64,000 nt of DNA. Source: Basidiobolus meristosporus CBS 931.73 (lineage: Eukaryota > Basidiobolomycota > Basidiobolomycetes > Basidiobolales > Basidiobolaceae). The first letter of the stretch is position 1. Each line of letters opens with the position of its first letter. Below the pieces are notes generated by a model. The model was not told the origin of the DNA and ran no database searches. It was given only the letters and a program-made list of their open reading frames with translations. The DNA lies in assembly GCA_002104905.1 (NCBI GenBank), contig MCFE01000332.1, forward strand, positions 28,983-92,982. Reading direction: 5' to 3'. This document shows positions 10,937 to 22,543 of the stretch, piece after piece. The translations under genes were made by a program, and so were the position numbers.

Positions 10937-11254
10937 TCAATTCTGTTGGTAGTGTATGTCTGATGCAGTCCTTCCAAAGTGTCTGAGGGCTTCTATTCCA
11001 TAGTATATCTGAGGTCTACCATACTTGGTCTGTATGTAGGTCTTGATTAAGGTCCAGTCAGTGAGAATGTCTCCTTGTCTGAAAAGCTTAGTGGTAATAT
11101 TATTGGTGCAGTAGTAGGGTAAGTCTTCATCCATTTCTTGTTCAGATAGGCTGCACATCTTGCAGAGCAGTTCCCATTTGAATATGAAGCTTTCCACATT
11201 CTTTGCATCAAACTGTGGGGCTCCATGTGACAGTGGTAATGGCATAGAGTTCAT
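10937..11254 (-). pseudogene. Gypsy-A gag N-terminus
   Basis: A 105-residue frame starting MNSMPLPLSHGAPQFDAKN, followed by a helical region with NVESFIFKWELLCKMC and a TKYGRPQIYYGIEALR block. The layout (a short leader, then 'the segment to move, F-x-x-W') is that of fungal gypsy Gag proteins. It lies just downstream of the primer-binding site on the minus strand, as expected for the first gene. The frame ends early and continues only as fragments to the left. Confidence 0.6.
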
Positions 11255-11373
11255 TTTGGGTAGGTAAGTTGTTATACAATCTTGATAATATAGGTAGTCT
11301 CATTGCAATAAGTGGATAATTGCTCAAATCTTCTGGTAAATCTTGTTGGGTCCAAGGGAGCTTTTATGAACCC

Positions 11374-11395
11374 CCCCCACATTGGGTGCCAAATA
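11374..11395 (-). other. Gypsy-A primer-binding site
   Basis: On the minus strand the 5' LTR ends CCACCACA, followed by four bases and then TGGCACCCAATGTGGGG. A TGG start a few bases after the LTR is the usual sign of a tRNA 3'-end primer site. The tRNA cannot be named from sequence alone. Confidence 0.65.
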
Positions 11396-12112
11396 TGTGG
11401 TGGTGTATAGGTCCAAAGCAGAGATACATCCCACACTTCTCAAGTGTTTGGTGTGTGGGGTGTACACCAGGTGCAATAACCTCTGGCAAAAGCTTGCTAG
11501 GAATACTTGGATTCTGACTAAAATCTAATGTTATGGGGAATTAAGCCACAAGCTTGTCAAGGGAAAACTATTGAGCTACAATCCCCAGCTTAGTTGGCAT
11601 CTTAACAAAAGTATGTGCTGGGTTCAGATTCCTTTGAGATGACAATGTACAAAAGCTTCCAAAGTCAAAACAACAGCAAACTCCACCAGCAGGGACTTAA
11701 TAAGAATGCAGCTGTGATCAGTAGTTACAAGGACAGGAAAGTATCTTTGCCTGTACAAGAACAACCTTTGGAAAGAATCAAATATAATAAAAGATACCTA
11801 CTCTGAGTATTCCTCACCAGTAGTGCCTCCAAGGTCAGTTAGCTGTCAGCATTGTTTCCTGGGAGTGTCCTGTGGTCTGGGATTGGAAGTTCAGGTAGCA
11901 GCAGGTGGCAGTTATCACACTTATCAACAAGTTGATATATTGATAAAAAGGATGATATTTTATTGTTAAGAGCTTACCTCCCTTGTATATTTTTCTCACT
12001 GGATAAGTGGTTACTAATCATGGTGTTCCAGAAGGTTCCAGAGATCAATTGAAATCTCAATGACATCAGAATCAGCTAAGAGTACTTTAAGTAGGTGCTG
12101 GACGGTTCTAAG
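11396..12112 (-). repeat. Gypsy-A 5' LTR (U3 side truncated)
   Basis: It matches the solo LTR at 3619-4689 in reverse orientation, from its CCACCACA end (11396) to about 12112. There it stops mid-U3 and a CACTA transposase fragment begins. Confidence 0.8.
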
Positions 12113-13190
12113 CTTATATATGGTAGTGAGTCACGCCAAAGGGAAAATAGTGTTGCATATATGTGTGTACATGGTGCCACAACATTATTTATAATGCTAC
12201 CTATTGTGGGCCATCATTGAATCTTAAATTCATGTAGGTGCAATGTCTCAAATACAAGACTGCTCTAAATTCACATGAGTATTGACAAAAAAGTGATATA
12301 ATAGCGTTATATTGTTGAAGGCCAAATTGTTTGACCCATGGACATGATTACTCTGATTCAACGCTGTAAGAGAAGAGAAAAAGACCATGAGGCTGTTGTA
12401 GAAAGCCTCTCAGCCATGAAGGATGCAGAGAGCATATGAAGTATTACAAGGATCAAAGCCAGTATATTGCCACAAAAGTCATATTTGACCATTCATCAGT
12501 CACTGCTGCACCAACATTATCTTGCTGGATAGTTGATACTTCTATATTGGGACCTGGCCATCTTTCTCACCTTGCACAAACTGAGTCAGGAGCCCAGTAA
12601 GCCATCTACTGGTGAATGATGTAATGTTGTGGCTAAAGAAGTGGCACATATCCACTAATATCACTAATGGGGGCTTTGAGGATTTATTACCGCTTCTTGC
12701 CAATATCATTCCAGGATATAACTTACCAAGTGTATGATACAAGTGGACAACTGCCATGAGGCTGGCAACATATGACCCAGAGACTGTCCTGATGCCGGCA
12801 TGTGTTAACAGTTGCATGGCATTCACATCTGAAAATGCTACCATAGCGACTTGTCCAAACTGTCAGGAATCCACCACAATTGAGGGAAAACATCATTCAC
12901 AATCTGGATATATCTTAGTAATACCCCATATAAAGAAGCTCATGCAGTCCAACAAATATTGAAAAGTTTTAAAGTACTACACTCTGTATCAATCAAGCAC
13001 AAAAATATCCATAATATTTAATGGCAAACATTACAAACAGCTAAGAAGCAAGGGCTACTTTGAAAGTATATATGACTATGCCTTTGCCTTGGCACTTGAG
13101 GGATTCTCATTAAACACTTTACCGGCAAATCCTGCTGGCCACTAATTTTCATCAACCTACAGTGACCAAGACTAGTCCAGAGCTGTTAAC
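12113..13190 (+). pseudogene. CACTA transposase (Tnp2-type) 5' fragment
   Basis: Homologous to 49500-50720 of CACTA-1, but full of stops and shifts. It includes the remains of the N-terminal zinc-finger segment near 12360-12460 and the block around 12756-12962 that holds a YDPETV motif, a Cys-rich stretch (CPNCQESTTIEG) and the following proline-rich helix region. These are typical of PF02992-like (Tnp2) transposases. The homology ends near 13190, where copia sequence starts. Confidence 0.75.
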
Positions 13191-13581
13191 AATAAATATC
13201 ACAATGTCTATTTTAGCTCTTAAGGAGATTGTTCTCATCAGCCACATATGTTGGAGTGCACTGTAGTCAGTATTTTGGACCTGTTAATGCCTCCTGAGGT
13301 CTGAAGTATTTCTTAGCTTGCTTGCTGTATGAAAATCCCTTACAGATACTCAGTTTTATTGGAATTTAGTAATTTAGGCCCAAATCAAGCTGATTTTTCA
13401 CTAATTGGCTGTTTTTCTGCTCCCCAATGTGTCCTAGCCTCCTATACATCATCTCCCAGTTAGGTTCATCAGTTTCAGTAATCTTGTCATACTCAGGAGC
13501 AATGATCTTGCACTGTAACTTGTATGTACTTTGATATCTCACTCCAAAAGCTAGTTTTGGTACATTTGCACTCAGTATTGA

Positions 13582-13812
13582 TCAATTCAGCTTAGTAAGA
13601 AACAGTTTTAGTCCCTGAGTAGTTGCTCCACTGACTGAGAGTAGGTTCTTAGCAATACCAGGTGCATAGAGTATGTCAATCAGTTTTGCTGTTGGTGCCC
13701 CTGAGACATCACTCATATTTAGCTGCGTTGACCAACTAGCAGTGGCTGCCTGTGCAGAGTTATCTCCCCAACAAACCTTTCTTACAGAAATAGTCTTGAG
13801 TTCCTCAGCCAC
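13582..13812 (-). pseudogene. Copia-3A protease-to-integrase linker fragment
   Basis: A 76-residue frame with LIDILYAPGIAKNLLSVS, the conserved block that follows the protease in copia polyproteins (usually 'VLYVPGLSKNLLSV'). It also has an upstream VRKVCWGDNS segment from the protease C-terminal side. A second copy of the same block, with VLYVPEIAKNLLYLS, occurs at 15670-15870 in the neighbouring older element. It is only a fragment. The segment from 13191 to 13581 continues toward integrase in broken frames. Confidence 0.65.
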
Positions 13813-14101
13813 TCCTTTATACCACAGAAATACTATGATACTTCAGAGTCAATAGACCAATCATTACTTTGGTTACTTGCACTCTCTTGTATAGTTACAA
13901 ATAGCTGTTGAGAAGCAGTTATATGGTTTGCCTGCTCTGTTTCTGTTTTTTGTCCGCTTGTTTCTTCATGAATTTGGTTGCCTAGTGTCCTGGCTTTGTA
14001 CAGTAGCAGCAGGAACCTGGGGTTTTTTTGTTTTGTTGCTTTCCCTTCTTTCCTGTCTGTCTTTATGAGCTGAATAAGGCGTTATATTTGATTTTCTCTC
14101 C

Positions 14102-14536
14102 TTAATCATAACATCTGAGTTCTTCATGGACAAGTATTACTTTGACATAGTCCAAAGCCAGATTGCCTTCTCTGCTTTCAAAAGAAATTATGAGTGGCTC
14201 ATACTCATCTGGCAAGCTGCAAAGCAGACAGAGTCTCTTTTCTTCATCATCCGCACCAGCATTAATAATGTATAGTTCTTCTGCAAGTGTCTCTATTCTG
14301 GGAATGAGCTGTACCATATCATCATCTGGCTTCTTCTTCATGTTGAAGAACTTTTGCTGTAAATAAAGCTTGCTTAATACCAACTTTACTTTGGCAGCAT
14401 CTGAACCATGAATCTGTCCAATGAAGGAATCTTGCGCATTGATACAAATGGCATTCAAGGCTTTTCTCTCTTTCTCTTGAAACTTCTCCACTTCTCCTGC
14501 TTTTCCTTTGGCCTCAACTTCTCTTTCTGTTGCCAT
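14102..14536 (-). pseudogene. Copia-3A gag fragment
   Basis: A 144-residue frame of the copia Gag (UBN2) type: a helical domain with ALNAICINAQDSFIGQI, then KLYLQQKFFNMKKKPDDDM, RIETLAEELYII and a LLCSLPDEYEPLI block (the usual 'LL-x-SLP-x-Y' signature). It starts MATEREVEAKGKAGEV and ends just before the expected zinc knuckle; a broken downstream stretch (13920-14060) carries a possible remnant of it. It lies immediately downstream of the copia-3A 5' LTR. Confidence 0.75.
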
Positions 14537-14698
14537 ATTTCAAAGCTCTCTTTCCTTAAGGCAGATATGCGTATAAATATTCCAAAGTCTGTAGTTCTTC
14601 CCACCAAACCTCTCCTTTACAGGGAAGATGTTTGTATTGTTCTGTTTGCTGTTAGATGTCTTCTATAGAATAGATGAAGGCCATTGGGCCTAATAACC

Positions 14699-15066
14699 TG
14701 TCATAATTATGAGAAGTGATTTGGATATAAGGAACTTATCAAGAATTAGTGATATTGGTTGGACCTTTGTTTGTTCATAAGGAACCTCAGCAGTTATACC
14801 TTTGTGAAGTCACACAACTGTAATATTAAGTAAGAAGAGCTTCTCAACGCTCAGGAGCATTCTTTAACAGTTTCAGAGTTAGTACATAATGCCTGGTAAA
14901 AGTGTTATCTGATCCTGACTATAGGAGTATGATCATAGGACCATAAATCTAAATAAAGTGGCAAAGTTAGGGCTGTATGTTAGTCCCACAGTGTCCATGA
15001 CTGGTCCAGAATTGTTAAGTAAATTTTTAGCTGCTGAATGATACCAAATAGTCATATATTTCAATA
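14699..15066 (-). repeat. Copia-3A 5' LTR
   Basis: A 368-bp LTR on the minus strand, matched nearly end to end by the solo LTR at 28314-28682 (369 bp). Directly to its left the minus strand reads GGTTATTAGGCCC, similar to the GGTTATGAGCCC that follows the copia-1b LTR, and so a likely primer-binding site. Confidence 0.8.
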
Positions 15067-16800
15067 GATTTCTGGGCAGTTTCTCAGCTTTTGCGGTACA
15101 AGCAAATATTCCTATATATTTGCATGCACTAATACTCCATTTTGCAGTGGGGAGTATTTTATATAGTTGCTTGCTTTGTGCCATGAATTTTGCAGAAGTG
15201 GATGAAGAGTTTGAAGTATATTCTTCATCAGTGTCCAAGCTTCCTATTATAGTTTTTTAACCTGTTTCTCTCTTTGCCTTGGCTTTAAACTCCCTAAGCC
15301 TAGACAGAGCTTCTTCATTTCTACCCATGTTTATCTAGTATAATCATCATTAAAAGAGATTTGATACTTCATCCTGCCTAGGGATAAATTTTGCATAGGT
15401 CCACACAGATCTGAGTAAATTAGATCAAATTATCTTAGCTTTGACTGACCCAGAGCTCTTGAATATTTTTTTGGCTTATTTCCCATATATTCAGATTTCA
15501 CAATATTCTAAATTAGCAGGGAAATCAATCTTTACTCTGGTAATTAGCTGATCTCTGATCATTTTGTGCAAATAATCAAAATTGATATGTCCAAATCTCC
15601 TGTGACAAAGCATTGGTGTTTCCTCACCTAAGTGACTTATATTGGCCTCCAGATATAATGGAATATGAGTTAACCTGTAAATACTCTGATCTCTGATACC
15701 AAGACAATATGAGCCCTATATTGATCAGTGTTACTGAATCCAGAATTGCCAAAGCTGAAACTGATCCATTGCGTAGTGGCCTTGCTTAAATATAGTAGGT
15801 TCTTGGCTATTTCTGGTACATAGAGTACTTTGTTGAAGGTGACTGTATGGCATTCTTTACTGCTTCTCATGTTTACCAGTACAACTTATGTTGCAACCAC
15901 ATCAAGTGCTCTAAAGTCACTCATGCAAAACTTCTTGATTGCAATATTGTGATTTTGGGTTAAAAGCTCCTTTTGGGTGTTAAGTGTTGAAATGCTTCAG
16001 AATAAATATACTACATCTCAGAATCCTTGTTTGCAGTCATATATAGCGCAGATAGAATGGTCTCTCTTTGGGTGTTGCAGCATATACATATTCAGGTTGT
16101 TTCTACTCTCTTTCTTTATGAAGCACTGGTCTGATGTGTGTCCTTTTCTTTTGCTGTGGTTGAAAAGCAGGTTACTATTGCCTTTAAAGTGCCCCAGAAG
16201 TCTCCCTTGTGGCTGACCATTGCTTATTTAAGGATTTTCTTCTTCCTTCACATTGGTGCTTAATATTCTTAATTCTTCATTGATAATACTTCCATATATG
16301 TAATTTTAGGTCAAACACTCAGTTCCAGACTATAGGGCTGCTACAAGGCCCTGAAACCTATCTGTCAGGCTATTCTGGATGGTAACTATTACATCCTCAA
16401 CAGTAGTTGTTTTGTCCACCAATTCCATCTTCAGTAGGGTAGTCATGTTAATAGAGCTCTCAGTTTGTTTACTGGCAGCATCTTTGTAGTTAAGAATACA
16501 TGTCTGAGATACATTTTCATAGCAACAGAACATGACTAGTATATGTTGTCCAATGTCTTTAAGGCATTTTTGCAATTTTTGCTCTTCAGTATTGCATTAG
16601 CAATTTGTCTTAGACATTAAGGCTGATGCAGTAAAAGGCACTTAATTATTTCTTCTGGTGCTTCAGGGTGTCCTCTCCCACATTTTAGATTGGTATCCTT
16701 CTCCCATGTCAATATCTAAAAGGCCTCTTTCTTATAGCAGTATCTTCATTTTCACCCTCCACAATTGGTTGTGAGACCCCCTCCCCAACTTTTCAGCACA
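15067..16800 (-). pseudogene. Copia-1c gag and integrase remnants
   Basis: Read right to left. A gag piece (16330-16575) has NSLTDRFQGLVAAL at its end. The post-protease block VLYVPEIAKNLLYLS follows at 15670-15870. Then come an integrase zinc region near 15480-15610 (C-x-x-C and His remnants) and core remnants near 14933-15450. Stops interrupt every few dozen codons. No RT or RNase H follows on this side, because copia-3A inserted in the integrase region. Confidence 0.6.
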
Positions 16801-16861
16801 AGGAAGAAATCTAGAAATAGTAGAGAACATTGCAGAGAGTAATAGCTTGAGGCAAATAACC

Positions 16862-17210
16862 TGTTGCAAGAGTCTTGGAGATATTGGAAGTGATTATGGG
16901 GACAAGTTGATTATGTGGTATTAATTCAACTTTTCATATAATGTAAAAGTAGCATTCATGCTTTTATATGGTCTTGGCATGACAAGCATCTAGAATAGGC
17001 TTAGGATGGTCCCAATAAAATGTAGGCAAAGTTTTGGGGCTGCTTGGAAATCTTTGAGAATTTTCATGTTTTGGGTAACTAATATTGTACTAAAAGTATT
17101 TTAAGTGAATCTGCACAAGGATTTTGGTCAGTGCTCTCTAGAATTTGAAGGAACAAGTCTAATTGACTAAGTAAGGGGCTATTTAGGTGCATTTACAAAT
17201 TCTTACAATA
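16862..17210 (-). repeat. Copia-1c 5' LTR
   Basis: It is 349 bp and matches the copia-1b LTRs at 55998-56344 and 59902-60250 in order and length. On the minus strand it ends CTCTTGCAACA, followed by GGTTATTTGCC, a diverged primer site. The first bases have decayed from TG to TA. Confidence 0.8.
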
Positions 17211-17420
17211 AGTATGACAAGAATTGCAGCCAGAGTTTTGCTACACAAGTCATATTTGACCATTCATTGGTCACCACTGTACTGACCATATCTTGCCAGC
17301 TGCTTCATACTTCTATAATGGCACCTAGCCATATTTGTCACCTTGTGCAAACTGAATCAGGTGATATTATGACACCTTTGGGCTCACCTCAGCCATCTGA
17401 ACAAGGCACTCTGCATCATA
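17211..17420 (+). pseudogene. CACTA transposase scrap
   Basis: About 210 bp matching 49825-50030 of CACTA-1 (the region just after the N-terminal zinc finger). It is bounded by the copia-1c LTR on the left and the CACTA-X terminus on the right. It does not join properly with the fragment at 12113-13190, so it is a separate copy or a rearranged piece. Confidence 0.65.
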
Positions 17421-17446
17421 CACTACAAAAAATTACTGTGATGATC
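17421..17446. repeat. CACTA terminal inverted repeat (left end)
   Basis: It starts CACTACAAAAAATTACTG followed by a GATGATCC block. The same GATGATCC block follows the decayed terminus at 47121 (CCCTATGAAAAATTATTG). CACTA at the very tip is the defining mark of this superfamily. Confidence 0.8.
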
Positions 17447-17638
17447 CCATCAGGACACCATGCAGAGACTGTTGAAAAATCATTGCACCCCAGATTTCAC
17501 ACAAACATGGTCAAATTTTTGATCATAACATTATATAAATGGCTTTTGATTGGTTCCCTGCCAGTTTGGGCACTTTCTGATTGCAGATACTTAATCACCT
17601 CCCACATTTGTGTATATTGAGAGGCTAATGCCTCTTTT

Positions 17639-19501
17639 TTGCATTCCTTACTTCCTCACTCTACTGTTTCTCTTACTTTTCATGCATACAAGCTAATTTA
17701 TTTCCATTGCAACTTCAGTTGTGCCTCATTTGCCAAATGCATTGGCCTATACAAGTCCATACACCCTACAATAACATTAAGCCCAACCCTGCATTCAATA
17801 AGAAACTCAATTAAAGTTCACCACTCAATCAGTATTTCTGCTGTAATGCTCTGTTTCCACAACTTTGGCAGGGACCCAACAACTTTATGGCACTGTTCAT
17901 TCACTGATTCTCAAACATCCTGGTCTTCAGCTGGCACTGCAAGGTCTAGCACCTCATTTGCTGGTCTTTGCAATAAATCCTCGCAATATTCAAGTGTGTT
18001 CTCTTGAGTGCTGCTCTTGAAGAAGTGCTGCAACCACATGGTGTGCCTATTGATGTTCCAAAACTTCACTGAAGGCATTGTGTCAGTGTTTTGAGTTCTT
18101 GACATTGTAGCCTTGTCCGTCAGTGGGGTCCCCACTCTGTCAGCAATGGATGATGTGGAGGCTCTGGTAGACAAATTGCCTTTTTCAGCAAACTCATCTA
18201 CCTTGCTGGAGTGTAGCTCAACTGGTGGCACAACTTCATGCCACTGTTCATTCACTGATTCTCAAACATCATGGTCTTCAGCTAGCACTGCAAGGTCTAG
18301 CTCCTCATTTGCCAGTCTTTGCAATAAATCCTTGCAATATTCCAATGTGTTTTCTAGAATGCTGCTCTTGAAGGAGTGCTGCAACCTCTTGGTGTGCCTA
18401 TAAATGCTCCAAAATTCCACTGAAGGCATTGTGATAGTCTTTTGAGCTCTTGACATTGTAGCATTGTCTGTCAGTGGGATCTCTACTCTGTCAACAATGG
18501 AGGATGTGGAGGCTGTGGTAGACAAATTGCCTTTTTCAGCAAACTCCTCTACCTTGCTGGAGTTTAGCTCAACTGGCTGTGCTTCCAACTCTTGTGAAAA
18601 AAGCTTCTTTCTTGCTGGTAATTATTCTTGGCTATGATAGGTTTCAGTCTGTTCCAGGCCTGCAGCTTTAATTGGCAAGAACTGCAGTTTTTTGGATGCT
18701 TCCTTGTCAAAAGCTGGATAGACATTTTTCCCTTGCCTTTTTCTTTACTACTGCCAGATCTTTCACCGCTACTTTGTCCAAGTACTTCCTGTATGGGGCT
18801 GCATTTTCTCCTTGATAAACACTGCTCTGATGCATCTGTATTGGCCTGCTTGTCTCTTGCTGGCACTCTGTGGGCATCCTTACATTCTTTTCTGCATATT
18901 TTGAGCTCTCAGCTGTAGTTGTGATGGGCCCCTGAGAATGCCACTGATTTTATTACTACCAGGACCTACACTGCTACATTGACTGAGTGCTTCTTGAGTA
19001 GTACTACACTTTTTCCTTCATAAATGTTGTGCTGGTGCATCAGAGTCTGCCGGCTTTTCTCTTATTGGCACTCTTCCAGCTACCTGAGGTCTCTTTGACA
19101 CTTGTCTGGAGCATTTGGTCCTGCTTGTAATGGGCTGTTGAGGAAGCAGCTGGTTTTTAGCCATGGCACCCTTGTTCTTCTGCCTTTGATAGCTTCTGGT
19201 ATTCATAAGATACTTTCTTAGCATATCAATGCTGGCCCAAAATCTGTTAGCCTGTTTGCATCCAGGATAATGCTCATGAAGCAAGTCAAGTGCATTCTGC
19301 TTGGCCTTGAGTTTCTGATGGTCCTATGGTATGCTTGCCTTGAGGTAATGGTGTGCTCAACTACTGAAGGCCTCTTGAATATTAGCCAACTCTTCATTGC
19401 TGCACTCAATAACTTCACAGACCTTTGATGTCTTTTGATTTTTAGGCTTTGGTGTATATATCATATTGCCTCCCTCCCATTCTGTGATAGGTTTTTCTTT
19501 G
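17639..19501 (-). pseudogene. CACTA-X accessory gene (broken, with in-frame duplication)
   Basis: The counterpart of the CACTA-1 accessory gene at 47556-49414. Readable from right to left are the HEHYPGCKQANRFWASIDML segment with a following basic RSYQRQKNKGAMAKNQ stretch (19018-19284), low-complexity Ser/Gln-rich repeats (18564-18866), and a C-terminal helical domain with TMPSVEFWSIYRHTKRLQ (18262-18588). That last domain is present twice, the second copy at 17911-18255. Such genes sit next to Tnp2 transposases in CACTA elements and may bind the element ends like plant TnpA, but there is no recognisable domain. Stops break it at several points. Confidence 0.65.
17891..18592 (-). repeat. Tandem duplication, period 351 bp
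   Basis: Two adjacent copies (17891-18241 and 18242-18592) of the segment encoding the C-terminal domain of the CACTA accessory protein. The period is 117 codons, so the frame is kept. The CACTA-1 copy at 47556-47975 has one unit only. Confidence 0.85.
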
Positions 19502-19625
19502 GGCTTTATCTTTAGACAGTAATCTTGTGCTTCAAAGACTGTATGGTGTTACATCAGGAAATGGCTCAATTCTTGGCTGTGACATTGAGCTACTTGAGTT
19601 CAAGAAAGAAGCAGCCTTCCTCAAG

Positions 19626-22196
19626 ATGTTCAATAATGAAGAATGGAAGAATGCCATGCAGCAAATCCTGGCCCAACAGCAACTGTTACTCCAGATCCTC
19701 AGCCAACAGCAACAAGGAATGACTACCATGGCTCAGAGCCAGCAAAGCCCTATCAAGAGCAACTTTAGTGTGAAGGTCAACCAGTACCATGGCAGAGTCA
19801 ATGAAAACCTGGGAACTTGGCTCTTCCAGACTGAAGAAGCTTGTAAAGCTAAAGGAATTGCTCCAGAAAGTAAGTTGCATTATGCAGCTTCTTACCTGGC
19901 AGATGCAGCCTTACAGTGGTACAACAACAAGAGCAGGTCAGCCACCATGATGGGATGCTCTACAATCTCTACCTGGGATGAGTTTGTGTCGGAAATTCAG
20001 TATGCTTTTGAACCTCCACACCAGCAGACACTACTAAGAAGGAAGTTAAAGACACTCAGACAGAAAGGAATGGTGCAAGAATACATCTATGAGTACAGAT
20101 GTCTACTTGGACAAATTAAAAAAATGGACCCCTTAGATCAAGTTGAATACTTTATTGATGGGTTGAAAGAAAGAACTTGCAAGGAAGTGAATTACCAAAG
20201 ACCTCAGACTATTGAAGAAGCCATCACGATTGCCATTGACTATGACTCAGCTATGTTTGGAGTTGGGAAGCCTACAGTGACTAAGCAGAAAGGCTACAAT
20301 CATTATGAAAGAAGACAGTCCAAAGCAGTACCAATGGAAATAGATGCTATGCAGAAGAATCCTGCCTTGGAAGAATGTAAGAAGAAAGGACTTTGCTTCA
20401 ATTGCCACCAGCAAGGACATATTGCAAGGTACTGCCCTCAGAGAAGAAATGGACACCAGCCATCAAGAACCTTTAACCGTATTGAGGCCATGGGGCATAG
20501 TAACATGAAGGATGAACTTGAAGAAGACTCAGAACTCACCTTCCACATGACAGAAGAATACCTATCCCAGATGACCTCAAACTCAGGAAAGCTATTACAC
20601 TTGAATGGAGTAATCAATGGAGTACCTGCTAAGATCATGATTGACTCACGAGCATTGCATGAATACATGTCAGAGCAATTTGCCTTGAAAGCTGGAATCA
20701 ACTCAGAACCTACCAAATCAACTTCAGTCTCCACAGCTGATGGGAACTCCCACATAATCAACCATATTACCCAGCCAGTAAGAATGAAGATCAATGACTA
20801 TGAAGAAGACCTACAGGCTTATATATTTGGGAACTGCAAGTTTGACCTTGTACTTGGAAAAACCTGGCTATTTTGTTGTAATCCATCAATCAACTGGAGA
20901 ACCGATGCTACTCAGATCCAAAAAGACAACAAGACCTATGAGCTATTACCTGCCAGGCTGGATTTCAACTTGGTCAATTCCAGTATGTGTGAGACAAGTG
21001 AACTTAGCAAGACCCAGTTCTGTAGAGCGCTTAGAAAAGGTACTCAGATGTTCCTCATGGCGGTTTTACAGGAGGATTCCTCTACCCCAGCACCCCAGCA
21101 GGTCCAGACACTCTTGAAGAAATATTCAGATGTGTTTCCAGATGAGCTTGTAAGCCTACCACCAGTCAGAGATGTGGATCATGCCATTGACACAGGAGAT
21201 AGCCCTCCAGTGAGCAAGACACCTTACAGAATGAGTCCATTGGAATTGGAGGAAATGAGGAGACAAATTGATCAGCTATTGGGGCAAGGATATATCAGGC
21301 CCAGCAAGTCACCCTGGGGAGCACCAGTGCTTTTTGTGAAAAAGAAGGATGGAACACTTAGGATGTGCATTGACTACAGAGCCCTGAACTCCGTTACCGT
21401 CAAGAATAAGTACCCCATACCTCGGATTGATGAGCTTTTGGACCAACTTAATGGAGCCACTATTTTCAGCAAGATTGACCTCATGTCAGGATACAACCAG
21501 ACTAGGGTGAAGCCAGAAGACATCCCTAAGACAGCATTCAGGACCAGATATGGACATTACAAGTACCTAGTCATGAGTTTTGGCCTCACCAATGCCCCTG
21601 CAACTTTCATGACCCTGATGCAGACTGTCTTCCAGGAGTACTTAGACAAGTTTGTGATAATCTACCTGGATGACATATTGATATACAGCAAGACAGAAAA
21701 GGATCACATGGTGCACATTGAAAAGGTCTTGAAGAAACTAAGAGAGAACAAGCTATATGGCAAGCTAGCCAAGTGTGAATTCTTCAAGGAACACATGGAA
21801 TACCTGGGACACATAGTGACTAGCACAGGAGTGACCTTAGACCCTAAGAAGGTCAAAGTTATAAAGAATTTGAAGCAGCCCCATAGTATATCAGAACTCA
21901 GATCATTCCTTGGAATGGTTTCCTATTATCGGAGATTTGTCAAGGCTTTTGCAAGTATTGCAGCCCCTTTAACTGATATCCTCAAGAAAGACAATACCTA
22001 CAAGTGGGACATAGCTTGTGAGACTGCCTTCCAGATGCTCAAGAATGAACTTGCTAAGCTGCCAAGCTTAAGAATACCAGACTTCAGAAAAGAGTTCCCT
22101 CTGTGCACAGATGCTTCAGATTATGCAATTGGTGGAGTGCTGAGCCAAGAACACAGGGAAAGGACTACCCTGTTGCCTTTGAATCCAAGAAACTGA
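19626..22196 (+). pseudogene. Gypsy-B Gag-Pol: Gag, protease, RT, start of RNase H
   Basis: The frame from the first Met after the junction ([13 protein letters not shown]) runs about 856 codons. It has a Gln-rich leader, then a Retrotrans_gag domain ([20 protein letters not shown]), and a CCHC zinc knuckle ([14 protein letters not shown]) near residue 257. The retropepsin has its active site changed from the usual DSG to DSR ([11 protein letters not shown]). RT spans residues 560-720 with [29 protein letters not shown] and the catalytic [10 protein letters not shown], and RNase H begins with [12 protein letters not shown]. The frame ends by a shift near 22165; RNase H continues in another frame. 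The changed protease residue alone should block polyprotein processing. Confidence 0.9.
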
Positions 22197-22528
22197 ACTC
22201 AGCAGAACAAAACTATCCAGTCCATGAGAAGGAGATGCTTGCTATAATACACTGTTTGAAGACATGGAGATGCTATATTGAAGGAGTCAAATGCACTGTG
22301 AAGACTGATCATACCTCCCTCAAGTATATATTTACTCAGAAGGTACTCTCTAGAAGAATGACAAGATGGAGTGAATACATTCAGCAATTTGACCTGGAGA
22401 TTGTCTACTGCCCTGGAAAAAACAACACGGTTGCTGACGCCTTATCAAGATTAGATCAAGTTGCACAGCTTAACTTGGTGCATGAATCAGATTGGCCTAG
22501 CCTATTACTAAAGTACTTGGGGGACTAA
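22165..22528 (+). pseudogene. Gypsy-B RNase H C-terminal part
   Basis: It continues RNase H after the frameshift: [28 protein letters not shown] with the conserved Glu, the HTSLKYIFTQK block and the closing NNTVADALSRL. A TAA at 22526-22528 separates it from integrase, whose frame resumes at once, so this is a single nonsense change in a once continuous polyprotein. Confidence 0.88.
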
Positions 22529-22543
22529 GCCATTCCTAATGCG

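Larger units (their letters stand above)
5891..12112 (-). mobile_element. Gypsy-A: decayed Ty3/gypsy retrotransposon
   Basis: A minus-strand LTR retrotransposon with, in element order, a truncated 5' LTR (11396-12112), a primer-binding site, gag, protease, reverse transcriptase, RNase H and integrase pieces, a polypurine tract and a 3' LTR (5891-6730). The domain order, with integrase after RNase H, is that of Ty3/gypsy. All frames are broken by stops and shifts, so it is dead. Both outer LTR edges are cut, by the LTR ending at 5890 and by a CACTA fragment at 12113, so no target duplication can be read. Confidence 0.88.
13191..15066 (-). mobile_element. Copia-3A: truncated Ty1/copia element
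   Basis: A minus-strand element with its 5' LTR at 14699-15066, then a primer site, gag and the start of pol. It is cut at about 13190, so integrase, RT and RNase H are missing. A solo LTR of the same family sits at 28314-28682. It lies inside an older copia element whose integrase fragment is on its right. Confidence 0.75.
15067..17210 (-). mobile_element. Copia-1c: 5' half of a decayed Ty1/copia element
   Basis: A minus-strand element of the same family as copia-1a/1b. The 5' LTR is at 16862-17210 (349 bp). It is followed leftward by gag remnants, the protease-linker block and integrase remnants, until copia-3A interrupts it at 15066. The gag segment at 16330-16575 matches the copia-1b gag around 56760-56880, and 15240-15660 matches the copia-1b integrase. 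All frames are broken. Confidence 0.75.
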
